A DNA stretch of 17,250 nt from Candidatus Avelusimicrobium faecicola (GTDB taxonomy: Bacteria; Elusimicrobiota; Elusimicrobia; Elusimicrobiales; Elusimicrobiaceae), in NCBI GenBank assembly GCA_900540405.1, contig UQFW01000034.1, positions 1 to 17,250 of the forward strand, read 5' to 3'. A program made the position numbers and the translations under genes. Position 1 is the stretch's first letter, and every line of letters begins with the position of its first letter. Below the pieces are notes generated by a model that saw only the letters and a program-made list of their open reading frames with translations, did not search any database and was not told where the DNA came from. Below, piece after piece: positions 7,026-14,320 of this stretch.

Positions 7026-7235
7026 TTATTTGGCTTCTTGTTCTTCAGTCTTGGCCGCTTTGGGAGCCACGACTACCCGGTCTTTGTAAAAACCGCATTT
7101 CGGGCACACGTTATGGGGCAAGCGGGCGGATTTGCAGTTCGGGCATTCCACCAACTGGGCCACTTCAATAACGGAATTGTGAGATCTTCTCAAGTCCCGG
7201 CGGGAGCGGGTATGTTTTTTCTTCGGATTCGGCAT
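7026..7235 (-). CDS. rpmF: 50S ribosomal protein L32
   Basis: 69 residues. The N-terminus MPNPKKKHTRSRRDLRRSHN is the typical basic L32 tail. A zinc ribbon is formed by C31-x-x-C34 and C44-x-x-C47, so this is the zinc-binding (C+) form. The C-terminus is a short Ala/Lys/Glu extension. An AGGAG site lies 9 bases before ATG. It sits between yceD and plsX as in many bacteria. Confidence 0.96.
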   Translation of the reverse strand: MPNPKKKHTRSRRDLRRSHNSVIEVAQLVECPNCKSARLPHNVCPKCGFYKDRVVVAPKAAKTEEQEAK

Positions 7236-7273
7236 TGTTAATTACTCCTGTATACGTCTAATAAAAATCAATC

Positions 7274-7762
7274 TTACTTAAATTTACCTTTTAACTTGGC
7301 AAAAGGCGACAAACACTCCGGCTTGCAACCGCACTGGGCGGTATTCAAGTCCTGCCCGCACATAGGGCACAGGCCCTTGCAGTCAGGCTTGCAGAGAAAA
7401 CGTATTTCTTCCGTTAAAGCCAGCGTTTGCTGCACCAATGATATTATATCAATTATTTCTGTCTTGGTGCTATATGTTTCTATAAATTCTTCCGAAAACT
7501 CCTGCGCGCTCATCTTCAAACAGCGGGCACATTGTACTTCACGCGTGCCAAAAACCCGTCCGCGCACCAGGATTTCTTTATCCGCCACGGAAAAGCTCAA
7601 CTCCACCGTTGCTTTGGTGATTTTATTGGGGGCGGAAAAGACGTCCGCAAAGTATTTTGTACTCAACCCGGCCGAGCAAATCAACCCGCCCATGCGGATA
7701 ATATCAGCCGTTTTGAATTGCAAATCCTGCGGAACATCATATTCTTTATAAAGTTCGTTCAT
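7274..7762 (-). CDS. yceD: YceD/DUF177 family protein
   Basis: 162 residues. The C-terminal half has the family's cysteine pattern: VQCARC, then FLCKPDCKGLCPMCGQDLN and CGCKPE, ending SPFAKLKGKF. YceD is consistently encoded just before rpmF; it is linked to rRNA or L32 biology, although its exact action is poorly defined. No Shine-Dalgarno is seen, and an extended -10 box lies exactly 6 bases before the ATG, so a leaderless transcript is likely, in addition to read-through from the MATE gene 17 bases upstream. Confidence 0.9.
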   Translation of the reverse strand: MNELYKEYDVPQDLQFKTADIIRMGGLICSAGLSTKYFADVFSAPNKITKATVELSFSVADKEILVRGRVFGTREVQCARCLKMSAQEFSEEFIETYSTKTEIIDIISLVQQTLALTEEIRFLCKPDCKGLCPMCGQDLNTAQCGCKPECLSPFAKLKGKFK

Positions 7763-7768
7763 ACTTAT

Positions 7769-7777
7769 ATTTTACCA
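7769..7777 (-). promoter_or_regulatory. Extended -10 promoter for yceD-rpmF-plsX operon
   Basis: Minus strand TGG-TAAAAT (7777-7769) followed by 6 bases and ATG. A TTGCCC at 7799-7794 is a poor -35 candidate with a 19-base spacer. Same geometry as the promoter of the 19-975 gene. Confidence 0.45.
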
Positions 7778-7779
7778 AA

Positions 7780-9141
7780 TTACAGGCCGCGGCGGGCAAA
7801 AGCCTTGGTTTGCCACTTACGGCTTTTCCAGCGGCGCTCAAAAATAACGGCGCGGATATTTTCGTCCAGGGCCATAGCCAGCCAAATCCCGGTAAGCCCC
7901 CAGCCCCACCAAACGCCCAGCAAATAAGCGCACAGCGTGGCCACGCCCCACATTACAATAATACCTGTAATAAACGGATAAAACACGTCCCCCGCCGCAA
8001 TTAAGGAGTCCACGGACGTAATGTTTACCGCGCGGCCGATTTCAAGCACAATATCCACATACAGCACCGCCGCGCCTATTTTTACCACTTCCGGGTTCGG
8101 GGAAAGCAACTGAAAAATATTCGTGCCGATAAGCGCCGTAAAAACGGAAATTACCACCGTAATAATAACGGACAGCCAAATGGAGTATTTTTCCACGGAA
8201 TAGGCGGCGTTGTCTTTTTCGGCGCCGATTAAATGCCCGATACAAATAGCCGCCCCGTTGCCAAGCGCAATAGAAAACACATAGGAAAACATCACAATAT
8301 TCATTGCATAAGTACGGGCCGTTAAAGCCGCCGTACCGATTAATACGGAAAAATAAGTAATTACCACTTGTGATAAATTGTAAGATACCTGTTCCCCCGC
8401 CGCCGGCAAACCGACCACCATTAGATTTTTTACTTTATCCCACGGGAACGGGCGCAAATACTTAAAAGAAAAATCCGGCACTACCTTTCTAAACAACAAA
8501 TACCCTAGTAGGCACATGGCAATCAGGCGGCAGACGGACGTGGACACCGCCGCACCGGGCGCGCCCAACGCCGGGAAACCGCACTTGCCGAAAATGAGCA
8601 AATAGTTGCCGGCCACATTCAGCACGTTCATCAGTAGCGTCACATACATCGGGTAAAAGGCTTGGTTGTGGCTGCGCAACGTGGCGGAAAGCGTCATGGC
8701 AATTGCCTGCAAGAAAGAAAACCCGCCCACAATTTGCATATACACTTTACCGCAATCAATTAACTGGGGCGACAGGCCCATCAGCCCCAACAACTGCGGC
8801 GCAAACACATAAAGCCCCGCGCTGACCACCAGCCCGACCAGCAGGTTTATCAACAAAGAAACGCCGATAGTCTGCATGACATTCTTTTTTTGGTGCGCGC
8901 CCAAATACTGGGAACACAATACGGACGTGCCCAAGGTGGAAATACCGTACAAAATAAAAATTAAACTTAACAGTTGGTTGACGACCCCCACGGAAGCCAC
9001 CGTATCGTCGGAATACCGGCTAAGCATCATTACGTCCGTGGCGCCCAAAAGCATAATCAGCAGTGTTTCCACAAAAATAGGGCTGGTTAAGCTGAAAAGC
9101 TGTTTGCGCAAAGGTTTTGTTTTAAGCCATTTTTTAATCAT
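7780..9141 (-). CDS. MATE family efflux transporter
   Basis: 453 residues with about twelve hydrophobic segments, the normal MATE size. The N-terminal block FSLTSPIFVETLLIMLLGAT followed by DVMMLSRYSDDTVASVGVV is characteristic, and the two halves are related as in the family. MATE proteins export cationic drugs or metabolites in exchange for Na+ or H+; the substrate cannot be predicted. The ribosome site AGGGAAAG is directly before the ATG. A terminator (9150-9176) ends only 8 bases upstream of the start codon, leaving no room for a promoter between them. Downstream, yceD follows after 17 bases. Confidence 0.93.
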   Translation of the reverse strand: MIKKWLKTKPLRKQLFSLTSPIFVETLLIMLLGATDVMMLSRYSDDTVASVGVVNQLLSLIFILYGISTLGTSVLCSQYLGAHQKKNVMQTIGVSLLINLLVGLVVSAGLYVFAPQLLGLMGLSPQLIDCGKVYMQIVGGFSFLQAIAMTLSATLRSHNQAFYPMYVTLLMNVLNVAGNYLLIFGKCGFPALGAPGAAVSTSVCRLIAMCLLGYLLFRKVVPDFSFKYLRPFPWDKVKNLMVVGLPAAGEQVSYNLSQVVITYFSVLIGTAALTARTYAMNIVMFSYVFSIALGNGAAICIGHLIGAEKDNAAYSVEKYSIWLSVIITVVISVFTALIGTNIFQLLSPNPEVVKIGAAVLYVDIVLEIGRAVNITSVDSLIAAGDVFYPFITGIIVMWGVATLCAYLLGVWWGWGLTGIWLAMALDENIRAVIFERRWKSRKWQTKAFARRGL

Positions 9142-9149
9142 CTTTCCCT

Positions 9150-9176
9150 AAAAAGGACCGCCCGTGCGGACGGCCC
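9150..9176 (-). terminator. Terminator between nadE and the MATE gene
   Basis: On the minus strand gggccgtcc (9176-9168) pairs with gggcggtcc (9163-9155), 9 bp including two G-U pairs, loop GCAC, then five U (9154-9150). It ends 8 bases before the MATE start codon and overlaps the space where a leader would be. Confidence 0.75.
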
Positions 9177-9204
9177 TTTCTCCTTCGTTTTTACAAAATC
9201 CGGC

Positions 9205-10704
9205 CTATAAATTTATTTTTTTAATTACCGGCCGCTGTAAGTCCGTAAACAGGCGGCGCGTCACCTTTAATATAGGGGCCGTTTGGGTGCGTTTATAATC
9301 GGCCTTATCAATCAGGCGGCAAACCTCCGTCACTTTCTCGGCGGAAAGTTTGCACTTGCGGGCAATTTCCGCCGGCGTGTTTTGCTCCGCCACATATAAA
9401 GGAATAATTTTATCCAGCACCGCATAAGGCGGCAGGGTGTCTTCGTCCTTTTGGTTCGGGCGCAGTTCGGACGTGGGCGGGCGGCTGATAATGCCTTGCG
9501 GGATAATCTCGCGCTTTTGGTTGATATACGCCGCCAGCTCGTAAAGTTCCGTTTTGAACACGTCCCCCAGCGGCAAAAGGCGGCCGACCGTATCGCCGTA
9601 CAGCACGCAGGAACCGACGGAAAGTTCGCTCAAATCATCCGTAGAAAGCGGCAGGGCGCCGTATTCCCGGCCCAACGTCAGCAGTAAGTTGGCGCGGATA
9701 CGGCTTTGCAACTGTTGTTCCGTTTTGTCTTGCAGGTGGGAGGAAATATGCCCCACCGCCGTTTTGAAACCGTCTAACACCGGCTGAACGGCCACTTCTT
9801 CCAAATTAATACCCAAGCTGCGGGCCAGTTGCCCGGCTAACGATTTACTCAAATCACTGGTGCAATAAGAAGGCAGGGAAACCGCATACACGCTTTCTCC
9901 CCCCAGGGCCGAGGCCGCCAGCACCGCGGTAATGGCGGAATCCAACCCGCCGCTAAGCCCGAAGACCACTTTGCTGTATCCGGCCTTTTGCACAAAATCA
10001 CCCAGGCCAAAGGAAAGCGCGTCCAATACTTCCCCGCGCGGGTCCGCCTCGTAAGATAACGGCGCGGATTTTTCATCTTCGTCCCAAGTGTTAATATGTT
10101 CGCGGAACAGTTCACCTAGCAGGGTCAGCTCCCCTCTGCGGTTGGCAACGGCGCAAAGACCGTCAAAAATCAAACCGTCCCCGCCGCCCAACAGGTTGCA
10201 GGAAACCACCGGCACACCCCGCTTTTTGGCCTGTTTTTTAAGCAGGGCCAACCGTTCGGCCACGTTGCCTTTTTCATACGGGCGGGCGTATATATATAGG
10301 ATAATGTCCGCATCCAATTTGGGGGCATTTTCCAAATCGCTCAATACAATTTGCAGGGTTTTGCCCTTAAATTCCACCGTTTCCGTATCATAAATTTTGG
10401 TCATTTTGCCTTTATACAAAAAAGCCGCCGCGCTGACGGGCTCTTTACCTTGCTTTTCTTGAAAGCCCAGCACGCAAGCCGTGTGTTGGGTTTCTTTGGC
10501 AATTTCTTTAAGGGCAGAGGCATTTTCTTTTAATAAGCGTTCATCTTCAAACAAATCAAACAGGGGGCAACCGCACAGGGCGGCTTCCGGCAACAGCAGT
10601 AAATCGGCCACCGGGGCCGGGGCTTTTAATAACGCAATAATGCGCTCTTTATTGCCGCGGATGTCGGCAGTTAAGGGGTTAAAGGAACTTACGTTTATTT
10701 TCAT
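9205..10704 (-). CDS. nadE: NAD synthetase with degenerate glutaminase domain
   Basis: 499 residues from the ATG at 10704. A GTG two codons earlier is possible, but it would touch GAGGT, whereas the ATG has 6-base spacing. The C-terminal domain makes NAD from deamido-NAD and ATP: SGGLDS (251-256), QSRIRANLL, the STDDLSELSVG block, LYGD, and DEDTLPPYAVLD. The N-terminal nitrilase-like domain should release ammonia from glutamine. It keeps the Glu (LLLPEAAL, E40) and VVSCNLLGGGDGLIFDG, but the usual K..LPNYxVFDE segment is missing and the catalytic block ICED(L/A)W reads IVLSDLE, so neither Lys nor Cys is at its place. The protein is shorter than typical glutamine-dependent enzymes. Inference: it may use free ammonia, or ammonia from another glutaminase. 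Confidence 0.88.
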   Translation of the reverse strand: MKINVSSFNPLTADIRGNKERIIALLKAPAPVADLLLLPEAALCGCPLFDLFEDERLLKENASALKEIAKETQHTACVLGFQEKQGKEPVSAAAFLYKGKMTKIYDTETVEFKGKTLQIVLSDLENAPKLDADIILYIYARPYEKGNVAERLALLKKQAKKRGVPVVSCNLLGGGDGLIFDGLCAVANRRGELTLLGELFREHINTWDEDEKSAPLSYEADPRGEVLDALSFGLGDFVQKAGYSKVVFGLSGGLDSAITAVLAASALGGESVYAVSLPSYCTSDLSKSLAGQLARSLGINLEEVAVQPVLDGFKTAVGHISSHLQDKTEQQLQSRIRANLLLTLGREYGALPLSTDDLSELSVGSCVLYGDTVGRLLPLGDVFKTELYELAAYINQKREIIPQGIISRPPTSELRPNQKDEDTLPPYAVLDKIIPLYVAEQNTPAEIARKCKLSAEKVTEVCRLIDKADYKRTQTAPILKVTRRLFTDLQRPVIKKINL

Positions 10705-10808
10705 AATCACACCTCTTATATATATTTTACTAATTTATAAGCATATTTTTTGCTCCTTTTTGGGTTAAATTAGTAAAATAAAAGGTACATTTAGTTTGGA
10801 GGAACACC
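10705..10808. promoter_or_regulatory. Divergent promoter region with 15-bp inverted repeat
   Basis: tattttactaattta (10723-10737) and taaattagtaaaata (10766-10780) are perfect inverted copies 28 bases apart. Each arm contains a TAAAAT -10-like box pointing outward: 10774-10779 toward the repeat protein (possible -35 TTGCTC at 10750-10755, 18-base spacer) and 10729-10724 toward nadE. Ribosome sites are GGAGG (10798-10802) for the plus gene and GAGGT (10715-10711) for nadE. The arms could be operator sites for one regulator acting on both genes. Confidence 0.5.
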
Positions 10809-11327
10809 ATGAAAAAATTAGCAGTTTTATTTTTTTGCCTGTTTGCGGCTATCCCTTCTTTTGCGCAAATGCAAACCGGGCGTTTGAAACTTTCTCTGTG
10901 GGATAATATTGCGTGGGCCACCCCCGCCAACACACAAATTATTAACGGCGTTGACCTGGGTATCGGCTCCCATACGGACGAAGTGACCGGCGCGCAGTTG
11001 GATTTACTGATGGCCCAAACCCGCTATGAATTGCGCGGGCTCAGCTTTGCGTTTTTGGTCAACCTGGCCGAACAAGGCACCGGGGCCCAACTGGGCGCGT
11101 TCAACCAAAACGCCCATTTTACGGGGGCCCAACTGGGGTTATTTAATATGACGGACCGCATGACCGGGGCCCAAATCGGTTTTTTCAATATGGCCGATTC
11201 CATACGCGGCTTACAGCTGGGGTTAGTCAACTATACCCACAACATACGCGGCCTGCAAATCGGCTTACTGAACGTGACCGAAGGCGGCTGGTTCCCGGCG
11301 ATGGTGCTGGTAAACGGACATTTTTAA
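10809..11327 (+). CDS. Secreted protein of 14-residue GxQxGxxN repeats
   Basis: 172 residues. The first 19-20 residues (MKKLAVLFFCLFAAIPSFAQ) are a Sec signal peptide. Residues 92-161 are five units of exactly 14: GAQLGAFNQNAHFT, GAQLGLFNMTDRMT, GAQIGFFNMADSIR, GLQLGLVNYTHNIR, GLQIGLLNVTEGGW. Two looser units precede them (61-91). The alternating pattern G-x-Q-hydrophobic-G-x-x-N is that of surface repeat proteins described as the LA_2272 type in Leptospira; a beta-solenoid or membrane-facing beta structure is plausible. GGAGG lies 6 bases before ATG and a terminator follows, so it is a single-gene unit, divergent from nadE. Function unknown. Confidence 0.8.
   Translation: MKKLAVLFFCLFAAIPSFAQMQTGRLKLSLWDNIAWATPANTQIINGVDLGIGSHTDEVTGAQLDLLMAQTRYELRGLSFAFLVNLAEQGTGAQLGAFNQNAHFTGAQLGLFNMTDRMTGAQIGFFNMADSIRGLQLGLVNYTHNIRGLQIGLLNVTEGGWFPAMVLVNGHF
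11082..11291 (+). repeat. Five 42-bp coding repeats
   Basis: Five consecutive 42-bp units encode the 14-residue repeats. The first three begin with ggggccca and are most alike; the last two begin with ggc. Divergence suggests old duplication with selection on the G, Q and N positions. Confidence 0.8.
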
Positions 11328-11346
11328 TAAAAAGTATGGCTTTGGG

Positions 11347-11378
11347 CCGCTCTTTCCCCGGGGAAAGGGCGGTTTTTT
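11347..11378 (+). terminator. Intrinsic terminator after the repeat protein
   Basis: ccgctctttcc (11347-11357) pairs with ggaaagggcgg (11362-11372), 11 bp with one wobble, loop CCGG, then TTTTTT (11373-11378). The rpsB promoter begins only 13 bases later. Confidence 0.9.
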
Positions 11379-11390
11379 ATGCGCAGAATA

Positions 11391-11399
11391 TGCTATAAT
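11391..11399 (+). promoter_or_regulatory. Extended -10 promoter of rpsB-tsf
   Basis: TGC-TATAAT, perfect extended -10, in the string tgctataatag shared with 1372-1382. No -35 stands out because the preceding T-run belongs to the terminator. Expected start near 11406. Confidence 0.7.
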
Positions 11400-11405
11400 A
11401 GCCAT

Positions 11406-11528
11406 AAGGTGTACTTGAGCGGGAGAGCGAAAAAATCTGTAAATCAAAGCCTGTCCCGACGACACCACAAGCCTCCGCCGCCGGGGAAACCCCTTCCCTA
11501 ATTTGGGCGGACGCTTACAGGAGAAAAA
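11406..11528 (+). promoter_or_regulatory. Structured leader of rpsB
   Basis: About 120 bases with two foldable parts. First: ggtgt 11408-11412 with acacc 11462-11466, enclosing cggga 11420-11424 with tcccg 11454-11458. Second: tccgcc 11474-11479 with ggcgga 11506-11511, enclosing gggg-aaa-cccc (11483-11493). Then AGGAG at 11519-11523 before the ATG. Leaders of r-protein operons often bind their own protein for feedback; that S2 binds here is inference. Confidence 0.45.
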
Positions 11529-12536
11529 ATGAGCAATGTATCTATGAAAGCCATGCTGGAAGCCGGTGTGCATTTCGGCCACCAAACTTCCCGCTGGAAC
11601 CCCAAAATGGGCCGCTTTATCTTTGGAGAAAGAAACGGCGTACACATTTTGGACCTGCAAAAAACCGCTAAAGAACTTAAAAAAGCCTGCGCTTTTATTA
11701 AAGAAGAAACCAAAAAAGGCGCTAAATTTTTGTTCGTAGGCACTAAAAAACAAGCGCAGGAAGCCATCCAGGCCGAAGCCGCCCGCTGCGGTGCTTACTG
11801 CATCCACGAAAAATGGTTGGGCGGTACTTTAACCAACTTCCAAACCGTTAAAAAATCCGTTGAAAGATTGAACGAATTGGAAAAATGGGAAGCCTCCGGT
11901 GTATTCAAGGCCATTTCCAAAAAAGAAGCCAGCAGACTGACCAAAGAAATGCAACGCTTACAAAAATTGTTAGGCGGCATCCGTGATATGAAAGTTCTGC
12001 CGGACGTGGTTTTTGTAATTGACCCTGTGGACACCGCCGGTGCTGTGCGCGAATCCCACACGTTGGGTATTCCGGTGGTTGCCGTGTGCGACACCAATGC
12101 CGACCCGGATATGATTGACGTGCCCGTCCCCGGCAACGACGACGCGGCCCGCTCTATCAAATTGTTCTGCGGCGCCATCGCGGATTCTATCCTGGAAGCC
12201 CGCGCGGAAATGGAAGCCGTAAACAAACCGGCCGAAGCCGCCGAAGAAGGCAAACCGGTGGAAAACCCGGTAATGGCCCAAGCGTTTGAATCCGCCATGT
12301 TGGCGGGTGAAAAAGCCGCCCAGGAAGCCGAGGCCAAAGCTGCCGAAGCCCCCAAAGCGCAAGAAGAAGAAAAAGCCGAAGAAGTAAAAGCGGAAGAACC
12401 CGCTGAAAAAAAGGTAAAAAAAGCTGCCGCCAAGAAACCGGCCGCCAAAAAAACCACGGCTAAAACCAAAAAGGCCGCCAAAGCCGAAACCGAAGAAGTA
12501 AAAGCGGAAGAAGCCCCGGCCGAAGAAGCTAAATAA
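11529..12536 (+). CDS. rpsB: 30S ribosomal protein S2 with long C-terminal tail
   Basis: 335 residues against about 240-260 for most bacterial S2. The core is complete: [20 protein letters not shown] (6-25), [28 protein letters not shown] (94-104), [20 protein letters not shown] (175-194) and [10 protein letters not shown]. From about residue 232 to the end the protein is Ala/Glu/Lys-rich: an acidic section, then a basic [19 protein letters not shown] section, then acidic again. A 23-bp duplication inside it encodes EEVKAEE twice. The tail is probably disordered or helical and reaches outside the small subunit. First gene of an rpsB-tsf operon. Confidence 0.97.
   Translation: MSNVSMKAMLEAGVHFGHQTSRWNPKMGRFIFGERNGVHILDLQKTAKELKKACAFIKEETKKGAKFLFVGTKKQAQEAIQAEAARCGAYCIHEKWLGGTLTNFQTVKKSVERLNELEKWEASGVFKAISKKEASRLTKEMQRLQKLLGGIRDMKVLPDVVFVIDPVDTAGAVRESHTLGIPVVAVCDTNADPDMIDVPVPGNDDAARSIKLFCGAIADSILEARAEMEAVNKPAEAAEEGKPVENPVMAQAFESAMLAGEKAAQEAEAKAAEAPKAQEEEKAEEVKAEEPAEKKVKKAAAKKPAAKKTTAKTKKAAKAETEEVKAEEAPAEEAK
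12376..12512 (+). repeat. 23-bp direct repeat in the rpsB tail
   Basis: The 23-bp word that starts ccgaagaagtaaaagc is identical at 12376-12398 and 12490-12512, encoding EEVKAEE in the same frame. It brackets the basic Lys/Ala section of the S2 tail, so that section could be deleted or expanded by recombination. Confidence 0.75.
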
Positions 12537-12548
12537 CCGTTTCTTATG

Positions 12549-12584
12549 CGCGTTTCCGCCCGGTTTAACCGCCGGGCGGGCGCG
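12549..12584 (+). other. GC-rich hairpin between rpsB and tsf
   Basis: ccgcccgg (12556-12563) pairs with ccgggcgg (12572-12579) with an 8-base loop, and cgcg 12549-12552 can pair with 12581-12584. There is no T-run, so it is not a normal terminator; a processing or stability element in the rpsB-tsf transcript is more likely. Confidence 0.5.
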
Positions 12585-12618
12585 TAAACAGATTTAACCC
12601 ATTCACACAGGAGAAGAC

Positions 12619-13446
12619 ATGTCTTTAGCTGAAGATATTAAAGTATTAAGAGCCAAAACCGGCGCCGGCCTGATGGACTGCAAAAAAGCCCTCTTGGCCT
12701 CTAATGACGATATGGAACAAGCCATTGTGTTCCTGCGCAAAAAAGGCTTGGCCGATATGGCCAAACGCTCTGACCGCGAAACCAAAGAAGGCAGAGTGTC
12801 CGTTAAAACCAACGGCAAAAATTTTGCCATGGTTTACTTGGGTTGCGAAACCGACTTCGTGGCCAAAACCGAAGATTTCATCAAATTGGCCGACGACTTG
12901 GCCGATTACGTCTTGGCCCACCCGGAAGTGACCGACTACGCCAACGACGAACACATCAAAGCGATGATTAGCGAAAAAGCCCCCAAATTTGGTGAAAACA
13001 CCACCTTGAAAGGCGCTTACAACTGGACCCCGGCCGAAGGCAGCGTAATTGGTTCCTATGTACACGCGGACAATAAAAAATCCTCCTTGTTGGAACTGGC
13101 CGTTTCCGGCACCTGCAACGATATGGCTAAAGTGAAAGAAATTGCCCGCGGTTTGGCTATGCACACCGTTGGTATGCAAAGCTGCTGGGTAGATGCCAAA
13201 GACATCCCGCAAGAAGTAATTGACAAAGAATTGGAAATTTACAAAACCCAGGCGTTGAACGAAGGCAAACCGGCAGCCGCCATTGAAAAAATGTTGCCCG
13301 GCAAGGTTAAAAAATTCGCCAAAGAAAACTGTCTGTTGGAACAAATGACCATTAAAGACAACAAGAAAAGCGTTTTGGATTATTTGAACGAAGAATCCAA
13401 AGCCTTGGGTTGTGAATTAAAGGTTGTGCGCTTTGTGCGGTTCTAA
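12619..13446 (+). CDS. tsf: Elongation factor Ts
   Basis: 275 residues, near the usual length for the two-subdomain form. Exchanges GDP for GTP on EF-Tu. The N-terminal UBA-like signature TGAGLMDCKKALL is at 14-26, and the second signature GCETDFVA at 76-83 (usually NCETDFVA). AGGAG lies 7 bases before ATG. It follows rpsB after 82 bases, the conserved gene pair, and ends at a strong terminator. Confidence 0.97.
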   Translation: MSLAEDIKVLRAKTGAGLMDCKKALLASNDDMEQAIVFLRKKGLADMAKRSDRETKEGRVSVKTNGKNFAMVYLGCETDFVAKTEDFIKLADDLADYVLAHPEVTDYANDEHIKAMISEKAPKFGENTTLKGAYNWTPAEGSVIGSYVHADNKKSSLLELAVSGTCNDMAKVKEIARGLAMHTVGMQSCWVDAKDIPQEVIDKELEIYKTQALNEGKPAAAIEKMLPGKVKKFAKENCLLEQMTIKDNKKSVLDYLNEESKALGCELKVVRFVRF

Positions 13447-13452
13447 TTGAAG

Positions 13453-13477
13453 GCCCCTCTTTTAGAGGGGCTTTTTT
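13453..13477 (+). terminator. Intrinsic terminator after tsf
   Basis: Perfect 8-bp stem gcccctct (13453-13460) with agaggggc (13464-13471), TTT loop, followed by TTTTTT. It separates rpsB-tsf from pyrH. Confidence 0.92.
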
Positions 13478-13542
13478 CTGTCCGTCCGGCACGCCCGGGT
13501 GGAAAGGAAAAAGTAAAAAAACGCGCCCCAGGCGCCACGATT

Positions 13543-13551
13543 TGTTAAAAT
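13543..13551 (+). promoter_or_regulatory. Extended -10 promoter of pyrH
   Basis: TGT-TAAAAT, extended -10, no convincing -35. The expected start, about 13558, gives a leader of about 20 bases with AAGGAG (13566-13571), 7 bases before the ATG. Confidence 0.5.
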
Positions 13552-13578
13552 AAAACAAACGATTTAAGGAGCTAACTT

Positions 13579-14307
13579 ATGATGACTGCCGAAAACGGCC
13601 CGAAGAAAAAAAGAGTTTTGTTAAAATTATCCGGGGAGGCCCTAATCAACGAAGGCCACCGCGGCATTAACCCCCAAGCCTTAAAAGAAATTGCCGAAGA
13701 AATTGCCGACGCGTACAAATGCGGCAACTGCGAGCTGACCATTGTACTGGGCGGCGGCAACATCTGGCGCGGACTGCGCGACGGCGGCGGCGTGATTGAC
13801 CGCGTCAATTCCGACAATATGGGTATGTTAGCCACCGTTATTAATGCGCTGGCGTTGCAATCGGCACTGGAAGAAGCCGGCGTGCCCACCCGCGTTTTAA
13901 CGTCTATTAACATTTACCAACTGGCCGAGCCGTTCGTGCGCCGCAAAGCGGAACGCCACCTGGAAAAAGGCCGCATTGTTATTTTTGCGGGCGGTACCGG
14001 AAACCCGTTCTTTACTACGGACAGCGCCGCCGCGTTGCGCGCGTCCGAAATTAATGCGGACGTCCTATTAAAAGCCACGCAAGTAGACGGCGTGTACGAC
14101 AGCGACCCCAAAAAGAACCCCAACGCGAAGCTAATTCATAAAATTACCTATAAAGAGGCTATTGCCAAACAGTTGCAATTTATGGATACGGCCGCCTTGG
14201 CGTTATGCTTGGAAAACAAACTGCCCATTCAGGTTTTCAACCTGCACAAAAAAGGCAACATTAAACGCGCCTTGTGCGGGGAAGAAATCGGCACCATTAT
14301 TTACTAA
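13579..14307 (+). CDS. pyrH: UMP kinase
   Basis: 242 residues, standard size. Phosphorylates UMP to UDP with ATP in pyrimidine nucleotide synthesis; bacterial PyrH is a hexamer of the amino-acid kinase fold. Seen: LKLSGEAL (15-22), GGGN (58-61) with NIWRG, DNMGMLATVINALAL, GGTGNPFFTTD (138-148) and KATQVDGVYDSDP. Of two adjacent ATG codons the first has the better spacing to AAGGAG. The usual partner frr does not follow; instead an unknown membrane protein starts 13 bases after the stop. Confidence 0.97.
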   Translation: MMTAENGPKKKRVLLKLSGEALINEGHRGINPQALKEIAEEIADAYKCGNCELTIVLGGGNIWRGLRDGGGVIDRVNSDNMGMLATVINALALQSALEEAGVPTRVLTSINIYQLAEPFVRRKAERHLEKGRIVIFAGGTGNPFFTTDSAAALRASEINADVLLKATQVDGVYDSDPKKNPNAKLIHKITYKEAIAKQLQFMDTAALALCLENKLPIQVFNLHKKGNIKRALCGEEIGTIIY

Positions 14308-14320
14308 ACAGGATAGCGCC

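Noticed and set aside
10705..10710. GTG start for nadE two codons upstream
   Set aside because: It would touch the GAGGT ribosome site with no spacing, whereas ATG 10704 has ideal spacing.
11265..12481. Minus-strand frames over the rpsB leader and rpsB
   Set aside because: Their phenylalanine- and alanine-rich sequence is the shadow of Lys/Glu/Ala-rich rpsB codons; both leader and rpsB are well supported on the plus strand.
14162..14320. Upstream extension of the coiled-coil protein into pyrH
   Set aside because: The extension overlaps conserved pyrH codons; ATG 14321 has its own AGGA site and a sensible membrane segment.
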